Assembly (NCBI RefSeq): GCF_001591045.1
Contig: NZ_BCUA01000002.1
Location: 1 to 64,000, forward strand
Reading direction: 5' to 3'
DNA: 64,000 nucleotides
Origin: Sphingopyxis granuli NBRC 100800
GTDB lineage: Bacteria > Pseudomonadota > Alphaproteobacteria > Sphingomonadales > Sphingomonadaceae
Positions 27,774 to 37,912 of this stretch are shown in pieces. Each line of letters starts with the position of its first letter. The first letter of the stretch is position 1. The notes under the pieces are model-generated. The model was given only the letters and a program-made list of their open reading frames with translations, did no database searches and had not been told where the DNA came from. Position numbers and translations under genes: made by a program.

Positions 27774-28223
27774 TCAAGGCTGATGCCGCAGCCTGCCGGT
27801 GCCGCCCGCGGCTTGGCCAGTCGAGTTTCCCTCCCCCGCCTCTTCCAGATCCGCCAGAATGGGGCAATCGGGCCGGTCGTCACCCGCGCAGCATTGGACT
27901 AGGGTGGTCAGCGTCGCCGCCATCTGTTCGAGCTGTTCGATGCGATCGCGGAGCCGGGCGATGTGCGCCTGCGCGATCCGCTTCACGTCGCCGCTGTGCC
28001 GCGATGTGTCGCGCCAGAGGTTCAGCAGGTCGTCGATCTCCGAAACCGCAAAGCCAAGGTCGCGCGCGCGGCGGATGAAGCGGAGCATGTGCACGTCGGA
28101 CGGCGAATAGTCGCGATAGCCCGATTCCCTGCGCAGCGCCTTCGGAATCAGGCCGGTCCGTTCGTAATAGCGGATCATCTTGGCGGAAACGCCCGACGCC
28201 TTCGATGCCTGCCCGATGTTCAT
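27774..28223 (-). CDS. cueR: MerR-family copper-responsive regulator, CueR-like
   Basis: This 149-residue MerR-type activator starts with the winged [23 protein letters not shown] and has the dimerisation helix at [20 protein letters not shown]. The C-terminal metal loop is [13 protein letters not shown], with two Cys seven residues apart as in Cu(I)-sensing CueR; the extra neighbouring Cys does not change that. Its ATG overlaps the stop of the copper ATPase (ATGA), so both come from one transcript. It should bind the dyad in the ATPase promoter and activate with copper, giving autoregulation. Confidence 0.92.
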   Translation of the reverse strand: MNIGQASKASGVSAKMIRYYERTGLIPKALRRESGYRDYSPSDVHMLRFIRRARDLGFAVSEIDDLLNLWRDTSRHSGDVKRIAQAHIARLRDRIEQLEQMAATLTTLVQCCAGDDRPDCPILADLEEAGEGNSTGQAAGGTGRLRHQP

Positions 28224-30736
28224 GCCGCCTCTCCCGCCGCGTCCCGCCCGGCCTGCACCGGTGCTTCGAGGGGCCGGAAGCCGCGCAGGCGCAGCGCATT
28301 GCCCAGAACGAAAGCGCTCGACATCGCCATAGCACCGGCGGCGAAGACCGGCGACAGCAGGATGCCCCACAGCGGATAGAGTATGCCCGCGGCAACCGGG
28401 ATCAGCGCGATATTATAGGCGAAGGCCCAGAACAGATTCTGGCGGATATTGCGGATCGTCGCGCGCGACAGCGCGATGGCTGTGGCGACGCCGCCCAGAT
28501 GCCCCGACATCAGCACGACATCCGCCGCCTCGATGGCGACGTCGGTGCCCGTGCCCACGGCAATGCCGACGTCCGCTTCGGCCAGTGCCGGCGCATCGTT
28601 GATGCCGTCGCCGACGAAGGTGACGCGGCCGTGCGCCGCCTTCAGGCGGCGGATCGCCTCCACCTTGTCGGCGGGCAGCAACTCGGCGACCACCGTGTCG
28701 ATGCCGATCCGGCGCGCGATCGCGTCGGCGGTTCGGCGATTGTCGCCGGTCAGCACCGCCACGCGCAGGCCGAGCCGATGGAGCGCCGCGATCGCGGCCG
28801 GCGTCGTCGGCTTGATCGGGTCGGCCACGGCGACGACGGCGGCGAGGCGCCCGCCGATCGCGGCATAGAGCGGCGATTTGCCCTCCTGTCCCATCTGCTC
28901 GGCAACGGCGGCGAACGCGGCGACGTCGAGGCCGAGTTCGCGCATGTAGCGGTCGGCGCCGATGTGGATCGCCTCACCCTCGACATCGGCCTTCACCCCA
29001 AAGCCGGTGATCGATTCGAAATCGACGACGGCCGGCAGATCGAGTCCCTCCGCCCGCGCCGCATCGACGATCGCGCGCGCGATCGGATGCTCGGATTTCG
29101 CTTCCACCGCCGCGATCCGCGCCAGGACACGGGCGCGATCGAACCCGTCCGTCACCCGGAAATCGGTCAGCGCGGGACGCCCCTCGGTCAGCGTCCCGGT
29201 CTTGTCCACCGCGACGACCGCCGCATCGCGCAGCAGTTGGAGCGCCTCCCCCTTGCGGAACAGAATGCCCAACTCGGCGCCGCGCCCGGTGCCCACGACG
29301 ATCGCGGTCGGCGTCGCCAGTCCCATCGCGCAGGGACAGGCGATGATGAGCACGGCGACGGCATTGACCAGCGCGAAGGTCAGCGAAGGCGACGGCCCGA
29401 CCCACAGCCAGACGGCAAAGGTCAGCGCGGCCACCGCGAAGACGGCGGGAACGAACCGCATCGTCACCCGGTCGACCAGCGCCTGGATCGGCAGCTTGGC
29501 CCCCTGCGCCTGCTCCACCATGCGGATGATCTGCGCGAGCATGGTTGCCTCGCCCACCGCGGTGGCGCGAAAGGCGAACGCGCCCTGCTGGTTCACCGTG
29601 CCGCCGATCAGCGCGTCCCCCACCGCCTTGGCAACGGGGATGGGTTCGCCGGTAATCATCGATTCGTCGACGAAGCTTCCGCCTTCGACCAGCTCGCCGT
29701 CCACGGAAATGCGCTCGCCCGGCCGCACGTCGACGATATCCCCGGCGACGACCGCGCCGACCGGGACCTCGACCAGCGCGCCGGCGCGGCGGACGCGCGC
29801 GGTCCGCGGCTGCAACCCGATCAGCCGCTCGATCGCCGCAGACGTGCGTCCCTTGGCGCGCGCTTCCAGATAGCGGCCGAACAGGATCAGGGCGACGATG
29901 ACGGCGGCGGCCTCATAATAGACGTTCACCGTTCCCGCCGGCAGCAGGTGCGGCGCAAAGGTCGCCACCAGCGAATAGGCGTAGGCCGCGAGCGTCCCGA
30001 CCGAAACCAGCGCGTTCATGTCCGGCGCCAGACGGACCAGCGCCGGAATCCCGCTGCGGAAGAAGCGGCGGCCGGGGCCGGCGAGCACCAGCGTCGTCAG
30101 CACGAACTGGATATGCCAGCTCGTCTGCACGCCGATGGTGCGGGCGATCAGGTGATGTACGCCGGGGATCAGGTGCGATCCCATCTCCAGCAGAAACACG
30201 GGCAGCGCCAGTGCGGCGGCGAGGATGACGTCGCGCTTCAGCGCGCGGCGTTCGGCATCCCGGCGCTCGTCGGCATCCCCTTCGCGCTCGGCGCCGGTCC
30301 CGACCGGATGCGCCCGATAGCCCGCGCGCGCGATCGCCGCGACCAGCGCCGGAACTCCGGCGACACCGCGCACGCTGGCGCGTTCGGTCGCCAGATTGAC
30401 CGATGCACCGGTCACGCCGGGAACCGCCTTCAGCGCCTGCTCCACGCGTCCGACGCACGATGCGCAGGTCATCCCCTCGATCGCGAGTTCGGTCGCAGCG
30501 GCCGGCACACCGTAACCGGCCGCCTCGACCGCCCGCACCAGCGCAGCGCGGTCCACGGCTCCGCTCGCCCGGACGTCGGCGTATCCGGTCGCCAGATTGA
30601 CGCTGACGGCGTCGACACCCTCGACCCCGCCCAAGGCTCGCTCGACGCGCCCGACGCACGACGCGCAGTTCATGCCCTCGACAGGCAGGCGGATCGCCGA
30701 ATCGACGGCATGATCCTTGATTTTCGCGGCCGGCAT
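28220..30736 (-). CDS. copA: Copper-translocating P1B-type ATPase
   Basis: This 838-residue inner-membrane ATPase exports Cu(I). Two N-terminal heavy-metal-binding domains carry GMNCASC (Cys24, Cys27) and GMTCASC (about residues 90-96). The membrane core contains the transport motif CPC in [14 protein letters not shown] (about residue 466). The phosphorylated Asp is in DKTGTLT (about 509), the SEHPIARA His-Pro motif follows, and the hinge is [16 protein letters not shown]. The length is normal for CopA. A CueR-type operator lies immediately upstream, and the cueR-like gene is coupled downstream. Confidence 0.97.
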   Translation of the reverse strand: MPAAKIKDHAVDSAIRLPVEGMNCASCVGRVERALGGVEGVDAVSVNLATGYADVRASGAVDRAALVRAVEAAGYGVPAAATELAIEGMTCASCVGRVEQALKAVPGVTGASVNLATERASVRGVAGVPALVAAIARAGYRAHPVGTGAEREGDADERRDAERRALKRDVILAAALALPVFLLEMGSHLIPGVHHLIARTIGVQTSWHIQFVLTTLVLAGPGRRFFRSGIPALVRLAPDMNALVSVGTLAAYAYSLVATFAPHLLPAGTVNVYYEAAAVIVALILFGRYLEARAKGRTSAAIERLIGLQPRTARVRRAGALVEVPVGAVVAGDIVDVRPGERISVDGELVEGGSFVDESMITGEPIPVAKAVGDALIGGTVNQQGAFAFRATAVGEATMLAQIIRMVEQAQGAKLPIQALVDRVTMRFVPAVFAVAALTFAVWLWVGPSPSLTFALVNAVAVLIIACPCAMGLATPTAIVVGTGRGAELGILFRKGEALQLLRDAAVVAVDKTGTLTEGRPALTDFRVTDGFDRARVLARIAAVEAKSEHPIARAIVDAARAEGLDLPAVVDFESITGFGVKADVEGEAIHIGADRYMRELGLDVAAFAAVAEQMGQEGKSPLYAAIGGRLAAVVAVADPIKPTTPAAIAALHRLGLRVAVLTGDNRRTADAIARRIGIDTVVAELLPADKVEAIRRLKAAHGRVTFVGDGINDAPALAEADVGIAVGTGTDVAIEAADVVLMSGHLGGVATAIALSRATIRNIRQNLFWAFAYNIALIPVAAGILYPLWGILLSPVFAAGAMAMSSAFVLGNALRLRGFRPLEAPVQAGRDAAGEAA

Positions 30737-30774
30737 CGCCCGTCACCTCACGTGTCACCATGGGAACTGACATC

Positions 30775-30805
30775 AGGATGCAGCTTCCCATCGTTGGAAG
30801 GTCAA
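30775..30805 (-). promoter_or_regulatory. CueR-type promoter/operator of the copper ATPase operon
   Basis: Read on the minus strand, TTGACC (30805-30800) and CATCCT (30780-30775) are separated by 19 bp. This long spacer is characteristic of MerR-family promoters. The spacer contains the interrupted dyad ACCTTCC-N7-GGAAGCT (30802-30782), 6 of 7 paired, matching known CueR boxes. The -10 element lies about 39 bases before the ATG. Confidence 0.8.
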
Positions 30806-30891
30806 GGGTGATAATGCCGGGCTCTACGGAGTCGGCCGGCGGCCTTGCGCCGATGTCGGCTTGCTATGCGCTCGTCCCATTCACTGCAGAG

Positions 30892-32514
30892 TTACCGGAA
30901 GTCGAAATCGCGATATCCCGCGGCGGCGGCTTCGCTGCAAATCTCCCGATAACGGCCGAGCCCGCCGATATAGACGGGGAAGGTCCGCGGCTTGCCCGGC
31001 ACATTGGCGCCGGTATACCAGGTATTGGCGGTGGGATAGAGCGAGCGCGAACCCAGTTCGCGTACCTTCGTCATCCAGTCTTCCTCAGCCTCAAGCCGCG
31101 GCTCGATCGAGCGAAAGCCGTTGGCGCGCAGGTGGGCGATGCAATCGCAAACCCAATCGACATTCTGTTCGTTGAGCAGGATGAAGTTGGCGAGTGCGGA
31201 CGGACCGTTGGGGCCCGCAATGACGAACAGGTTCGGGAAGCCCTCGATCATCAGGCCAAGGTGCGACCGGCCGCCTTCCGCCCATTTGTCCTTCAGGCTG
31301 CGTCCGTCCTTGCCCTTGACGTCGATCGACAGCATGGCGCCGGTCAGCGCGTCATAGCCGATCGCGGCAATGATGATGTCGACCTCGACCTCACCCCGGT
31401 CGGTCCGAATGCCCTTTTCGGTAATCTCGACGATCGGATGCTCCAGGCAATCCATCAGCGTCACATTGTCGCGGTTGAACGCCTCGTAATAGCCGGTATC
31501 GAGACAGGGGCGCCGCGCAAAGATCGGATAGCCCCGCGGCGTCAGGCGGCGCGCGGTATCGGGATCCTCGACGACCTCCGCAATCTTGCCGCGAACGAAT
31601 TCGGCAACCACCTCATTCGCTTCGCGGTTGGTCAGAATGTCCGAGAAGAGGCCCAGGAAGGCGAGGCCGCCATACTGCCACGCCCCCTCCATCAGTTCGT
31701 CCCGCTCGGCAGGCGAAACGCTGAACAACGGGCGGTAGGTGATCGGCCGGACCCCGCCGGTCAGCGAGTGGCGCGCCGAGGCGCGCAGGTCGGAATAATA
31801 TTTCTTGATGTGCGCGATGAAGTCGGGGGCGAGTTCACGATTCCGCATCGGCAGCGTGAAGCTGGGGGTGCGTTGATAGACGTAAAGCTGCGCCGCCTGT
31901 TCGGCGACGACCGGAACGATCTGGATACCCGACGATCCGGTGCCGATCACCGCCACCCGCTTGCCGGCGAAGTCGACCGGATGGTGCGGCCACTTGCCCG
32001 ATAGATAGAGGTCTCCGCCGAAGCGGTCGGCCCCCGGGATGTCGACCTGCTTCGGCACCGACAGCGGGCCGGTCGCCATCAGGCAATAGGAGGCTTCGAA
32101 CGTCGTGCCGTCGTCGGTCGTGATCCGCCACAACGCGGCATCCTCGTCATATTCGACCGCCGTCGCGCGCGTTCCAAAGCTGATGTCGCGGCGCAGATCC
32201 AGCTTGTCGGCGACGAAACGCGCATAGGCCAGGATTTCGGGCTGCGCGGCGAATTGTTCGCTCCACGTCCATTCCTGCTGGATCTCGTCAGAGAAGGAAT
32301 AGCTGTAATCGATGCTCATCACGTCGCAGCGCGCGCCGGGATAGCGGTTCCAGTACCAGGTCCCTCCGACGTCGTCACCGGTCTCGATCGCGTGGGCGTC
32401 GAGCCCCATGCCGCGCGCCCGGTGAAGCGCATACATGCCGCCGAAGCCGGCACCGATGATCAGCGCGTCGAGCCTGCGCGGCGTCGTGGCGGCCCGATCG
32501 GAAGATTGCTTCAT
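30892..32514 (-). CDS. Flavin-containing monooxygenase, Baeyer-Villiger type, variant fingerprint
   Basis: This 540-residue class B flavoprotein monooxygenase would insert oxygen into a ketone using FAD and NADPH. FAD is bound at GAGFGG (residues 21-26) and NADPH at GTGSSG (about 190). The segments DDVGGTWYWNRYPGARCD and WTWSEQFAAQPEILAY are typical of cyclohexanone-type enzymes. The Baeyer-Villiger fingerprint FxGxxxHxxxWP reads FGGDLYLSGKWP, with Leu171 in place of His. The start is ATG 32514 behind GGGGAATC. It is third in a minus-strand operon after enoyl-CoA hydratase and an acyl-CoA synthetase, so it probably supplies an ester or lactone for later CoA-linked steps. Confidence 0.9.
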   Translation of the reverse strand: MKQSSDRAATTPRRLDALIIGAGFGGMYALHRARGMGLDAHAIETGDDVGGTWYWNRYPGARCDVMSIDYSYSFSDEIQQEWTWSEQFAAQPEILAYARFVADKLDLRRDISFGTRATAVEYDEDAALWRITTDDGTTFEASYCLMATGPLSVPKQVDIPGADRFGGDLYLSGKWPHHPVDFAGKRVAVIGTGSSGIQIVPVVAEQAAQLYVYQRTPSFTLPMRNRELAPDFIAHIKKYYSDLRASARHSLTGGVRPITYRPLFSVSPAERDELMEGAWQYGGLAFLGLFSDILTNREANEVVAEFVRGKIAEVVEDPDTARRLTPRGYPIFARRPCLDTGYYEAFNRDNVTLMDCLEHPIVEITEKGIRTDRGEVEVDIIIAAIGYDALTGAMLSIDVKGKDGRSLKDKWAEGGRSHLGLMIEGFPNLFVIAGPNGPSALANFILLNEQNVDWVCDCIAHLRANGFRSIEPRLEAEEDWMTKVRELGSRSLYPTANTWYTGANVPGKPRTFPVYIGGLGRYREICSEAAAAGYRDFDFR

Positions 32515-32631
32515 TGATGATTCCCCGAAGAAATTTGGAACTTGCCCCGTCGTTAATCGGCTTTTGCAGGCCACCAAGCGCGGCCGCCGGTGAAGCCCGA
32601 ACATCACATGCGTGAAGGCGAACGCCGCTGG

Positions 32632-34215
32632 TCAGGCGGCGCCGATGCGCGCCCTTGCGAGTTCCATCCCTTGGCGATAGTCGCTCTTTCCGCTCGCGTG
32701 GCGCGGCATCGCCGCGACGCGAACGATCGTTCGCGGCTGTTTGTAGACGGCGAGGTCCTGCGACAGATGCGCCCGGATCGCCTTGTCATCCGGCGCGTCG
32801 CCCGCCTCGATTAACGCGGTCACGGCGCTGCCCCATCTGGGGTCGGGAAGGCCAAAGACCATTGCGTCGGCGATGCCCGGCACGCGCTTGAGCGCTTCCT
32901 CGACCTCTTCGACATAGACTTTCTCGCCGCCCGTGTTGATGCACAGGCTGCCGCGACCGAGCAGACGGAGCCGCCCGCCGGGCAGGCGCTCGGCCATGTC
33001 GCCGGGGATCGCGTAGCGCTGTCCGCCGATCGTCCGATAGACGCTCGCCGTCTTCTCCGGATCGCCGTGATAGCCAACCCCGAACGGCGGCCGGCGCGCA
33101 AGCCACCCCTGCCCCGGCTCGTCGTCGGCGAGCACCCGGTCGCTGTGCTGGTCGATGATGACGGTCTGCGGCCCGGGCTCGAACAGACCGGTCGGCGTCG
33201 TCCTGTCCCGGTTTGTAATGGCGTAGCCGAAGCCCGATGCTTCCGACGCGCCCAATATGTCGAGCAGCGTCAGATCGGGCAGCGCGGCGAGCAGCGCCGC
33301 CTTGACCTGTTCGGACCACATGAGGCCCGCCGAGGAAATGAGGCGCAGCGCCGAAAGGTCCCATCGCCCGGGATGCGCGAGCAGCGCGTCGGCCATCGGC
33401 CGCGCAAAGGCATCGCCGACGATCAGGATGCGCGTGACGCGATGACGCTCCGCCTCGTCCCACAGGCCGGCGGCATCGAAGCGGTCCGAAGGCAGAAGCA
33501 CCGCGGTGCCGCCGATCAGCAATTCGGCAAGCGAACTGTTGAGCCCCGCGCCATGCATCAGCGGACATGCCGGCATCACGCGTCCGGCCGTGCCCCTGCG
33601 AACCTGGGCGATATGGTCGTCCATGCTTTCGGGCGTCGCGGCCGCGACGGGCGATTCGAGCTGCGAGCGCCGGGCATCGGCAGAGCGCCACATCACGCCC
33701 TTCGGCCGGCCGGTGGTCCCGCCAGTATACAGCAGGTAGCCGTCGTCGGGAGAACGCGCGATCCCCAGCGGGGCCGGGTCGCCCTGCGTGACGGCGGCGT
33801 CATAGGCGCCCGCTCCGCCGATCTGCACCGCGTGGATCAGATGGTCGATCGCCCCGCCGATCAGCGGGGCGACGACGGGCGCGAACTCGTCCTGATAGAA
33901 CAGGCCGGCGGCCTGGCAGTCGCGCAGCACATATTCGATCTCTGCGGTGGTGTAGCGATAGTTGAGATTGACGTGCGTCAGCCGCGCCTTGAAGGCGGCG
34001 GCGGCGACCTCGATGAACTCGGGAATGTTGCGCGCAAGGATGGCGACCCGGTCGCCCGGCGCCAGCCCGGCCGCCATCATCGCGCGCGCCAGGCGGTTGG
34101 TGCGGGCATCGAAATCCGCCCAGCTGGTCACATCGTCGCCGCGGATGATCGCAGGCCGTTCGCCGGGGACATGCGCCGCCGTCACGTCCAGGATATCACC
34201 GAAATTCCAATCCAT
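32632..34215 (-). CDS. Acyl-CoA synthetase (AMP-binding), no. 1
   Basis: This 527-residue adenylate-forming ligase activates a carboxylic acid with ATP and CoA. The P-loop is LLYTGGTTGRPKGVMW (about residues 160-175); the C-terminal lid contains GEKVYVEEVEEALKRVPG and the catalytic-lysine region RHASGKSDYRQG. The N-terminus MDWNFGDILDVTAAHVPG is that of the FadD3/FadD17-like synthetases seen in steroid and alicyclic acid pathways. That likeness is a family impression only. It follows the hydratase gene by 12 bases and precedes the monooxygenase in the same operon. Confidence 0.93.
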   Translation of the reverse strand: MDWNFGDILDVTAAHVPGERPAIIRGDDVTSWADFDARTNRLARAMMAAGLAPGDRVAILARNIPEFIEVAAAAFKARLTHVNLNYRYTTAEIEYVLRDCQAAGLFYQDEFAPVVAPLIGGAIDHLIHAVQIGGAGAYDAAVTQGDPAPLGIARSPDDGYLLYTGGTTGRPKGVMWRSADARRSQLESPVAAATPESMDDHIAQVRRGTAGRVMPACPLMHGAGLNSSLAELLIGGTAVLLPSDRFDAAGLWDEAERHRVTRILIVGDAFARPMADALLAHPGRWDLSALRLISSAGLMWSEQVKAALLAALPDLTLLDILGASEASGFGYAITNRDRTTPTGLFEPGPQTVIIDQHSDRVLADDEPGQGWLARRPPFGVGYHGDPEKTASVYRTIGGQRYAIPGDMAERLPGGRLRLLGRGSLCINTGGEKVYVEEVEEALKRVPGIADAMVFGLPDPRWGSAVTALIEAGDAPDDKAIRAHLSQDLAVYKQPRTIVRVAAMPRHASGKSDYRQGMELARARIGAA

Positions 34216-34227
34216 GGGAAATCCTAC

Positions 34228-34992
34228 TCAGCGGCCGAGGAAGACGGGCGGGCGTTTCTCGACGAACGCCGCCACGGCTTCCTGCGCGTCGTGCGATGTC
34301 GACAGTCTCGCCGTGTTGCCCTGCTCGTAGATATAGCCGTCGCGCAGCGTCATATTCTCGATCGTGCGCATGCTGTCCTTTGCAAGGCGCGTCGCCAGCG
34401 GGCTTTTCGATGCGATCACGGCCGCCATATCGAGGCAATATGGGAGGAGATCGCCGGCCGGCAGGCAGGCTTCGATGATCCCGCGCCGATAAAGTTCCGC
34501 GGCAGGCGCACGGTAACCGGTCAGCATCATCCGGCGGACCAGCGAATGCGGCAGCAGGCGTCCCGCATGCTTGCCGCCTCCCATCAAGCCGACGTCGATT
34601 TCGGGGAGTCCGAACACGGCATCCTCCGATGCCACGATGATATCGCAGCTCGCCACCAGCCCGAGGCCGGCACCGAGGGCGGGCCCGTTGACCGCGGCGA
34701 TCACCGGCTTGGCGCAGTCGGCGATCGAATAGCCGACCTCGCGCACCACGCGGTTGCGGCGCCAGCGCGTGCCGGGCACCGACAGATCGGGACGGTTCTT
34801 GAGGTCCGCCCCCGCGCTGAAGCAGCGTCCCGCGCCCGTCAGGACGACGGCCCGCACCTCGTCGCGATCGTTGAAGCTGTCGAAAATGTCGGTGATCTCT
34901 TCGAGCATGGCGAGCGCCGCCGCATTGACCGGCGCATTGTCGAGCGTCACCAATGCGACGTGGTTTTCGATTTCGGTGCGAACATTGCCCAT
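34228..34992 (-). CDS. Enoyl-CoA hydratase/isomerase family protein
   Basis: This 254-residue crotonase-fold protein shows the oxyanion-hole segments FSAGADLKNRPDL and VNGPALGAGLGLVASCD. The two usual catalytic Glu positions fall in SEDAVFGLPEIDVGLMGG; the Glu of FGLPEIDVG is present, and the first is not obvious. It would hydrate or isomerise an enoyl-CoA. The start is ATG 34992 behind GGGAGAAACTTG. It is the first gene of the minus-strand operon and is divergent from an SDR gene; the 258-base gap between them contains a TGTGATT half-motif at 35122. Confidence 0.92.
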   Translation of the reverse strand: MGNVRTEIENHVALVTLDNAPVNAAALAMLEEITDIFDSFNDRDEVRAVVLTGAGRCFSAGADLKNRPDLSVPGTRWRRNRVVREVGYSIADCAKPVIAAVNGPALGAGLGLVASCDIIVASEDAVFGLPEIDVGLMGGGKHAGRLLPHSLVRRMMLTGYRAPAAELYRRGIIEACLPAGDLLPYCLDMAAVIASKSPLATRLAKDSMRTIENMTLRDGYIYEQGNTARLSTSHDAQEAVAAFVEKRPPVFLGR

Positions 34993-35250
34993 CAAGTTTC
35001 TCCCATATCGGCGGGACGATGGCATCGTCCGCTCCGATCCCTTCGAAAAAGCCGCATCGGCCGGCGAAAATCTCATCTGAGAAACTGGGCGCCCGCTCTC
35101 GGGCCCGGACGGCATCGCCCCTGTGATTTCGCGCCGCCGACCGCATCGCCGGTTGCGATTTCCGCCGTAGCGTCGAACGATTTCCCGCGGTCATAACGGG
35201 GCAGCCGCATCGACGGCATCGACCGGCCCCTTCCACATCCAGGATCGATC

Positions 35251-36012
35251 ATGGCAAACGAACTCGATGGACGCATCGCGCTAGTGACCGGCGCATCGCG
35301 AGGGCTGGGCCGGGACATCGCCGCGCGGCTCGCGGCGGCAGGGGCCGCGGTCGCGCTCATCGACCGCAAGGCGCGTTGGTCCGAGGATTTTGCACAGGAG
35401 ATCGAATCAACGGGCGGACGGGCGATCGCCCTCGGCTGCGACGTCTCGGATCGCGAGGCGCTCCACGCGGCCTTCGATGCCGCGGTCGAGGCGCTCGGCG
35501 GCCTCGACGTGGTCGTCAACAATGCCATGTGGACCCGCTATGCACCGGTGGAGGAGATCGAGAAGGAGAGCCTCGATCGGATGCTCGGGGTCGGGATCGC
35601 CGGAATCGTCTGGGGAACGCAGGCGGCGGCGAGATACATGCGGCCACGCGGCGGCGGAGCCATCGTCAATATCGCCTCGGTTTCGGCACGGATGGGCCTG
35701 CCCAACGCCATGGTCTATTGCGGGATCAAGGCAGCGGTAGAGGGGATGACGCGTTCGGCCGCCATCGAACTCGCGCCTGCGGGCATCCGCGTCAACGCGG
35801 TCGCTCCCTCGACGATCGCCACCGAAGGCGTGCGCGCGATGCTCGACGAAGCGGCCTTCGCCGCGCGCGTGGCCAGCACGCCGCTGGGCCGCCTGGGCGA
35901 AACCATCGATATTGCCGAGGCCGTTCTCTTCTTCGCCGACAGCACGCGGTCGGGCTTCGTCACCGGGCAATCGCTGCTCGTCGACGGCGGCATCTCGATC
36001 GCGCTGCGGTGA
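35251..36012 (+). CDS. SDR-family dehydrogenase
   Basis: This 253-residue classical short-chain dehydrogenase has the cofactor motif TGASRGLG (about residues 11-18), NNAMW in place of NNAG, and the catalytic Ser in NIASVSARMG with Tyr/Lys in YCGIKAA. It would oxidise or reduce a hydroxyl/keto group using NAD(P). Its stop lies 4 bases from the end of the convergent SMP-30 gene. Within the cluster it is a candidate for an alcohol or 3-hydroxyacyl-CoA step. Confidence 0.92.
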   Translation: MANELDGRIALVTGASRGLGRDIAARLAAAGAAVALIDRKARWSEDFAQEIESTGGRAIALGCDVSDREALHAAFDAAVEALGGLDVVVNNAMWTRYAPVEEIEKESLDRMLGVGIAGIVWGTQAAARYMRPRGGGAIVNIASVSARMGLPNAMVYCGIKAAVEGMTRSAAIELAPAGIRVNAVAPSTIATEGVRAMLDEAAFAARVASTPLGRLGETIDIAEAVLFFADSTRSGFVTGQSLLVDGGISIALR

Positions 36013-36016
36013 TCGC

Positions 36017-36883
36017 TCAGCGATAGACGCCTTCGACCAGCCCGGTGACGCCCAGCCCGCGAATGACCGTGATCCGGCCCGCATCGGGATGGTCCGCGAC
36101 AAGCCGGTGCCCCGAATTGGCGATGCTCGTCAGATAGAGCGTATCGAGACCCGGACCGCCGAACGCGGGACAGGAGGGATAAGGAAGCGGCAGCGGGATC
36201 GAACGCAGCAATTGGCCCTCGGGCGAATAGCAGGCAACCGCCTGCGCCAGCACCAGCGCGACCCAGATATGTCCTTCACTGTCCACCGTCGCGCCGTCAG
36301 GCGGGGATCCCTGGTCGCGGCAATCGACCAGATCGGCTCGCGGCCCGATCGTTCCGCTGTCCCCGGAATAATCGTAGCGCCTCAATATTCCGTCCATGCT
36401 GTCGGCGAAATAGAGCGTGTCGCCATCGGGCGAGAAACAGATGGCATTGCCGATGGTGACGCCGTCTTCGAGCCGTTCGCACCCGCCGTCGGCGTCGAGC
36501 CGGAACAGGCCGCCGGCACGGACATTGGCCCCGGTGCACATCGACGCAGAGAGAAAGCGTCCGCACCGATCCGCCTTGCCATCGTTGAGCCGCGTCGCGG
36601 GTGCCATCTCGGGCTGGGCAATCGGCACCAGCTTCGCGCCATCGGGATCGAACCGATAGAAGCCGTCCGCCAGTGCGACGAGCAGCCCCTCCTTGGCGAG
36701 CCCGATGCTGCCGATCGGCTGATTCAGCACCCAATGCTCCGCATTCTGCCCTTCGGCATCGCATGCATGGAGCGTCGGGCCGGTCGAATCGACCCACCAC
36801 AGCCGTTCCGAACGATGGTCCCACAATGGGCTTTCACCCAGACCGGCAACCCCGACCGGCAGCAAATCGATTTCCACGGGCAT
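36017..36883 (-). CDS. SMP-30/gluconolactonase/LRE family protein (lactonase)
   Basis: This 288-residue six-bladed beta-propeller would hydrolyse a lactone with a bound divalent metal. Seen are LGESPLWDHRSERLWWVDS (first metal Glu), RLNDGKADRCGRFLSAS, NAICFSPDGDTLYFADS and PPDGATVDSEGHIWVAL, the four typical ligand and active-site regions. I prefer ATG 36883 with GAGAGGAA in good spacing over the GTG at 36889. Beside a Baeyer-Villiger enzyme, a lactonase is a logical partner for ring opening. Confidence 0.9.
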   Translation of the reverse strand: MPVEIDLLPVGVAGLGESPLWDHRSERLWWVDSTGPTLHACDAEGQNAEHWVLNQPIGSIGLAKEGLLVALADGFYRFDPDGAKLVPIAQPEMAPATRLNDGKADRCGRFLSASMCTGANVRAGGLFRLDADGGCERLEDGVTIGNAICFSPDGDTLYFADSMDGILRRYDYSGDSGTIGPRADLVDCRDQGSPPDGATVDSEGHIWVALVLAQAVACYSPEGQLLRSIPLPLPYPSCPAFGGPGLDTLYLTSIANSGHRLVADHPDAGRITVIRGLGVTGLVEGVYR

Positions 36884-36976
36884 CGGCACTTCCTCTCTGC
36901 CCGCACGATAGACGGCGGCCGGATGCGCGCCCTGCAGACGAGGTCTCCAGCGCAGTTTATCGCGACTGTGATGGCG

Positions 36977-37792
36977 TCATTCGGCGGCGATGGCCAATTC
37001 GTCGAGGCAATCGTCCAGGTCGGGGGCCGGACGATCCTCCTGCGGATAGCGCAGACGAAACTCCGTGATCGTGTTCCGCATGATTTCCACCAGTTCGGCG
37101 CGCCGCGGAGACAGGCGCTCGGTCGTCCCGCCGATACCGATGACGAGCGGTATTCCGTGCAGGGTCTCCCCGAGCGGCATGGCGATCGAACCGATGCCGG
37201 GCACCGGATGATCCGGCCAATAGCAATAGCCCGTATGCCGTATCCAGCGGATATGCTGCATCACGTCGGGCAAGGAGATCCTCTGGCCCGGATTCAGCTC
37301 GTAATAGTTGGAATAGCGATAGATTTTGTCGATTTCGCGGTCGCGCATCTGGCTCATCAGCGCCATCCCCGAGGAGGCATCGAGCATCAACCGCATCTCC
37401 CCGGTATTGGGGGGCCGCTTGTGCGGATGGTCGGGAACCCGCATCATCATATATTGGATGAACAGGTCGTTCTGCGTGACGAGGACCACCGTCTCGTCGG
37501 TAAGCCGAAAAAGCTCGTCGATCAGCCAATGATAACCATTCGCCAGGGCAATGTGGCTGAATATCCAGCTTCCGAGAGACGCGACCTGCAAGGTGGGAAG
37601 ATAGGTGCGCGTGGCCCGATTGTAATTCAGATATCCCTCGATCACCATGCTCTTGAGCAGATTCGTGGTGCTCGACTGAGGATAGCCGAGCGCCGAGTAA
37701 ATCTCGTTGAGCCGTAACGGCGTGCGACGATCACGGAACAGCTCCAGCACTTCGAACGTGCGGGAAGCCGATTTGACGGGCCTGCGTTTCAT
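36977..37792 (-). CDS. IclR-family transcriptional regulator
   Basis: This regulator of about 271 residues has an N-terminal winged HTH (VLELFRDRRTPLRLNEIYSA, PQSSTTNLLKSMVIEGYL) and a C-terminal IclR effector domain (SSGMALMSQMRDREIDKIY, PLGETLHGIPLVIGIGG). It is the only specific regulator inside the catabolic island, so it is the best candidate for controlling it. A perfect palindrome (37918-37931) lies about 130 bases upstream of its start, and related motifs recur in other promoter regions. ATG 37792 follows a GGAGAG; ATG 37816 is an in-frame alternative. Confidence 0.93.
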   Translation of the reverse strand: MKRRPVKSASRTFEVLELFRDRRTPLRLNEIYSALGYPQSSTTNLLKSMVIEGYLNYNRATRTYLPTLQVASLGSWIFSHIALANGYHWLIDELFRLTDETVVLVTQNDLFIQYMMMRVPDHPHKRPPNTGEMRLMLDASSGMALMSQMRDREIDKIYRYSNYYELNPGQRISLPDVMQHIRWIRHTGYCYWPDHPVPGIGSIAMPLGETLHGIPLVIGIGGTTERLSPRRAELVEIMRNTITEFRLRYPQEDRPAPDLDDCLDELAIAAE

Positions 37793-37912
37793 CTCTCCAC
37801 CCAACTGCTGCGGCATAATGCCGATCAGTCATTTGTCGCCTCGAGGCGATCTCTGCGATGCCCATGAAGGATGAATGGCAGACAGACTCCACCCAAACCG
37901 CCATGTCTGCCA

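Noticed and set aside
28205-30811. An 868-codon plus-strand frame opposite the copper ATPase
   Set aside because: All CopA motifs are on the minus strand; the plus frame is Arg/Asp/His-rich shadow sequence.
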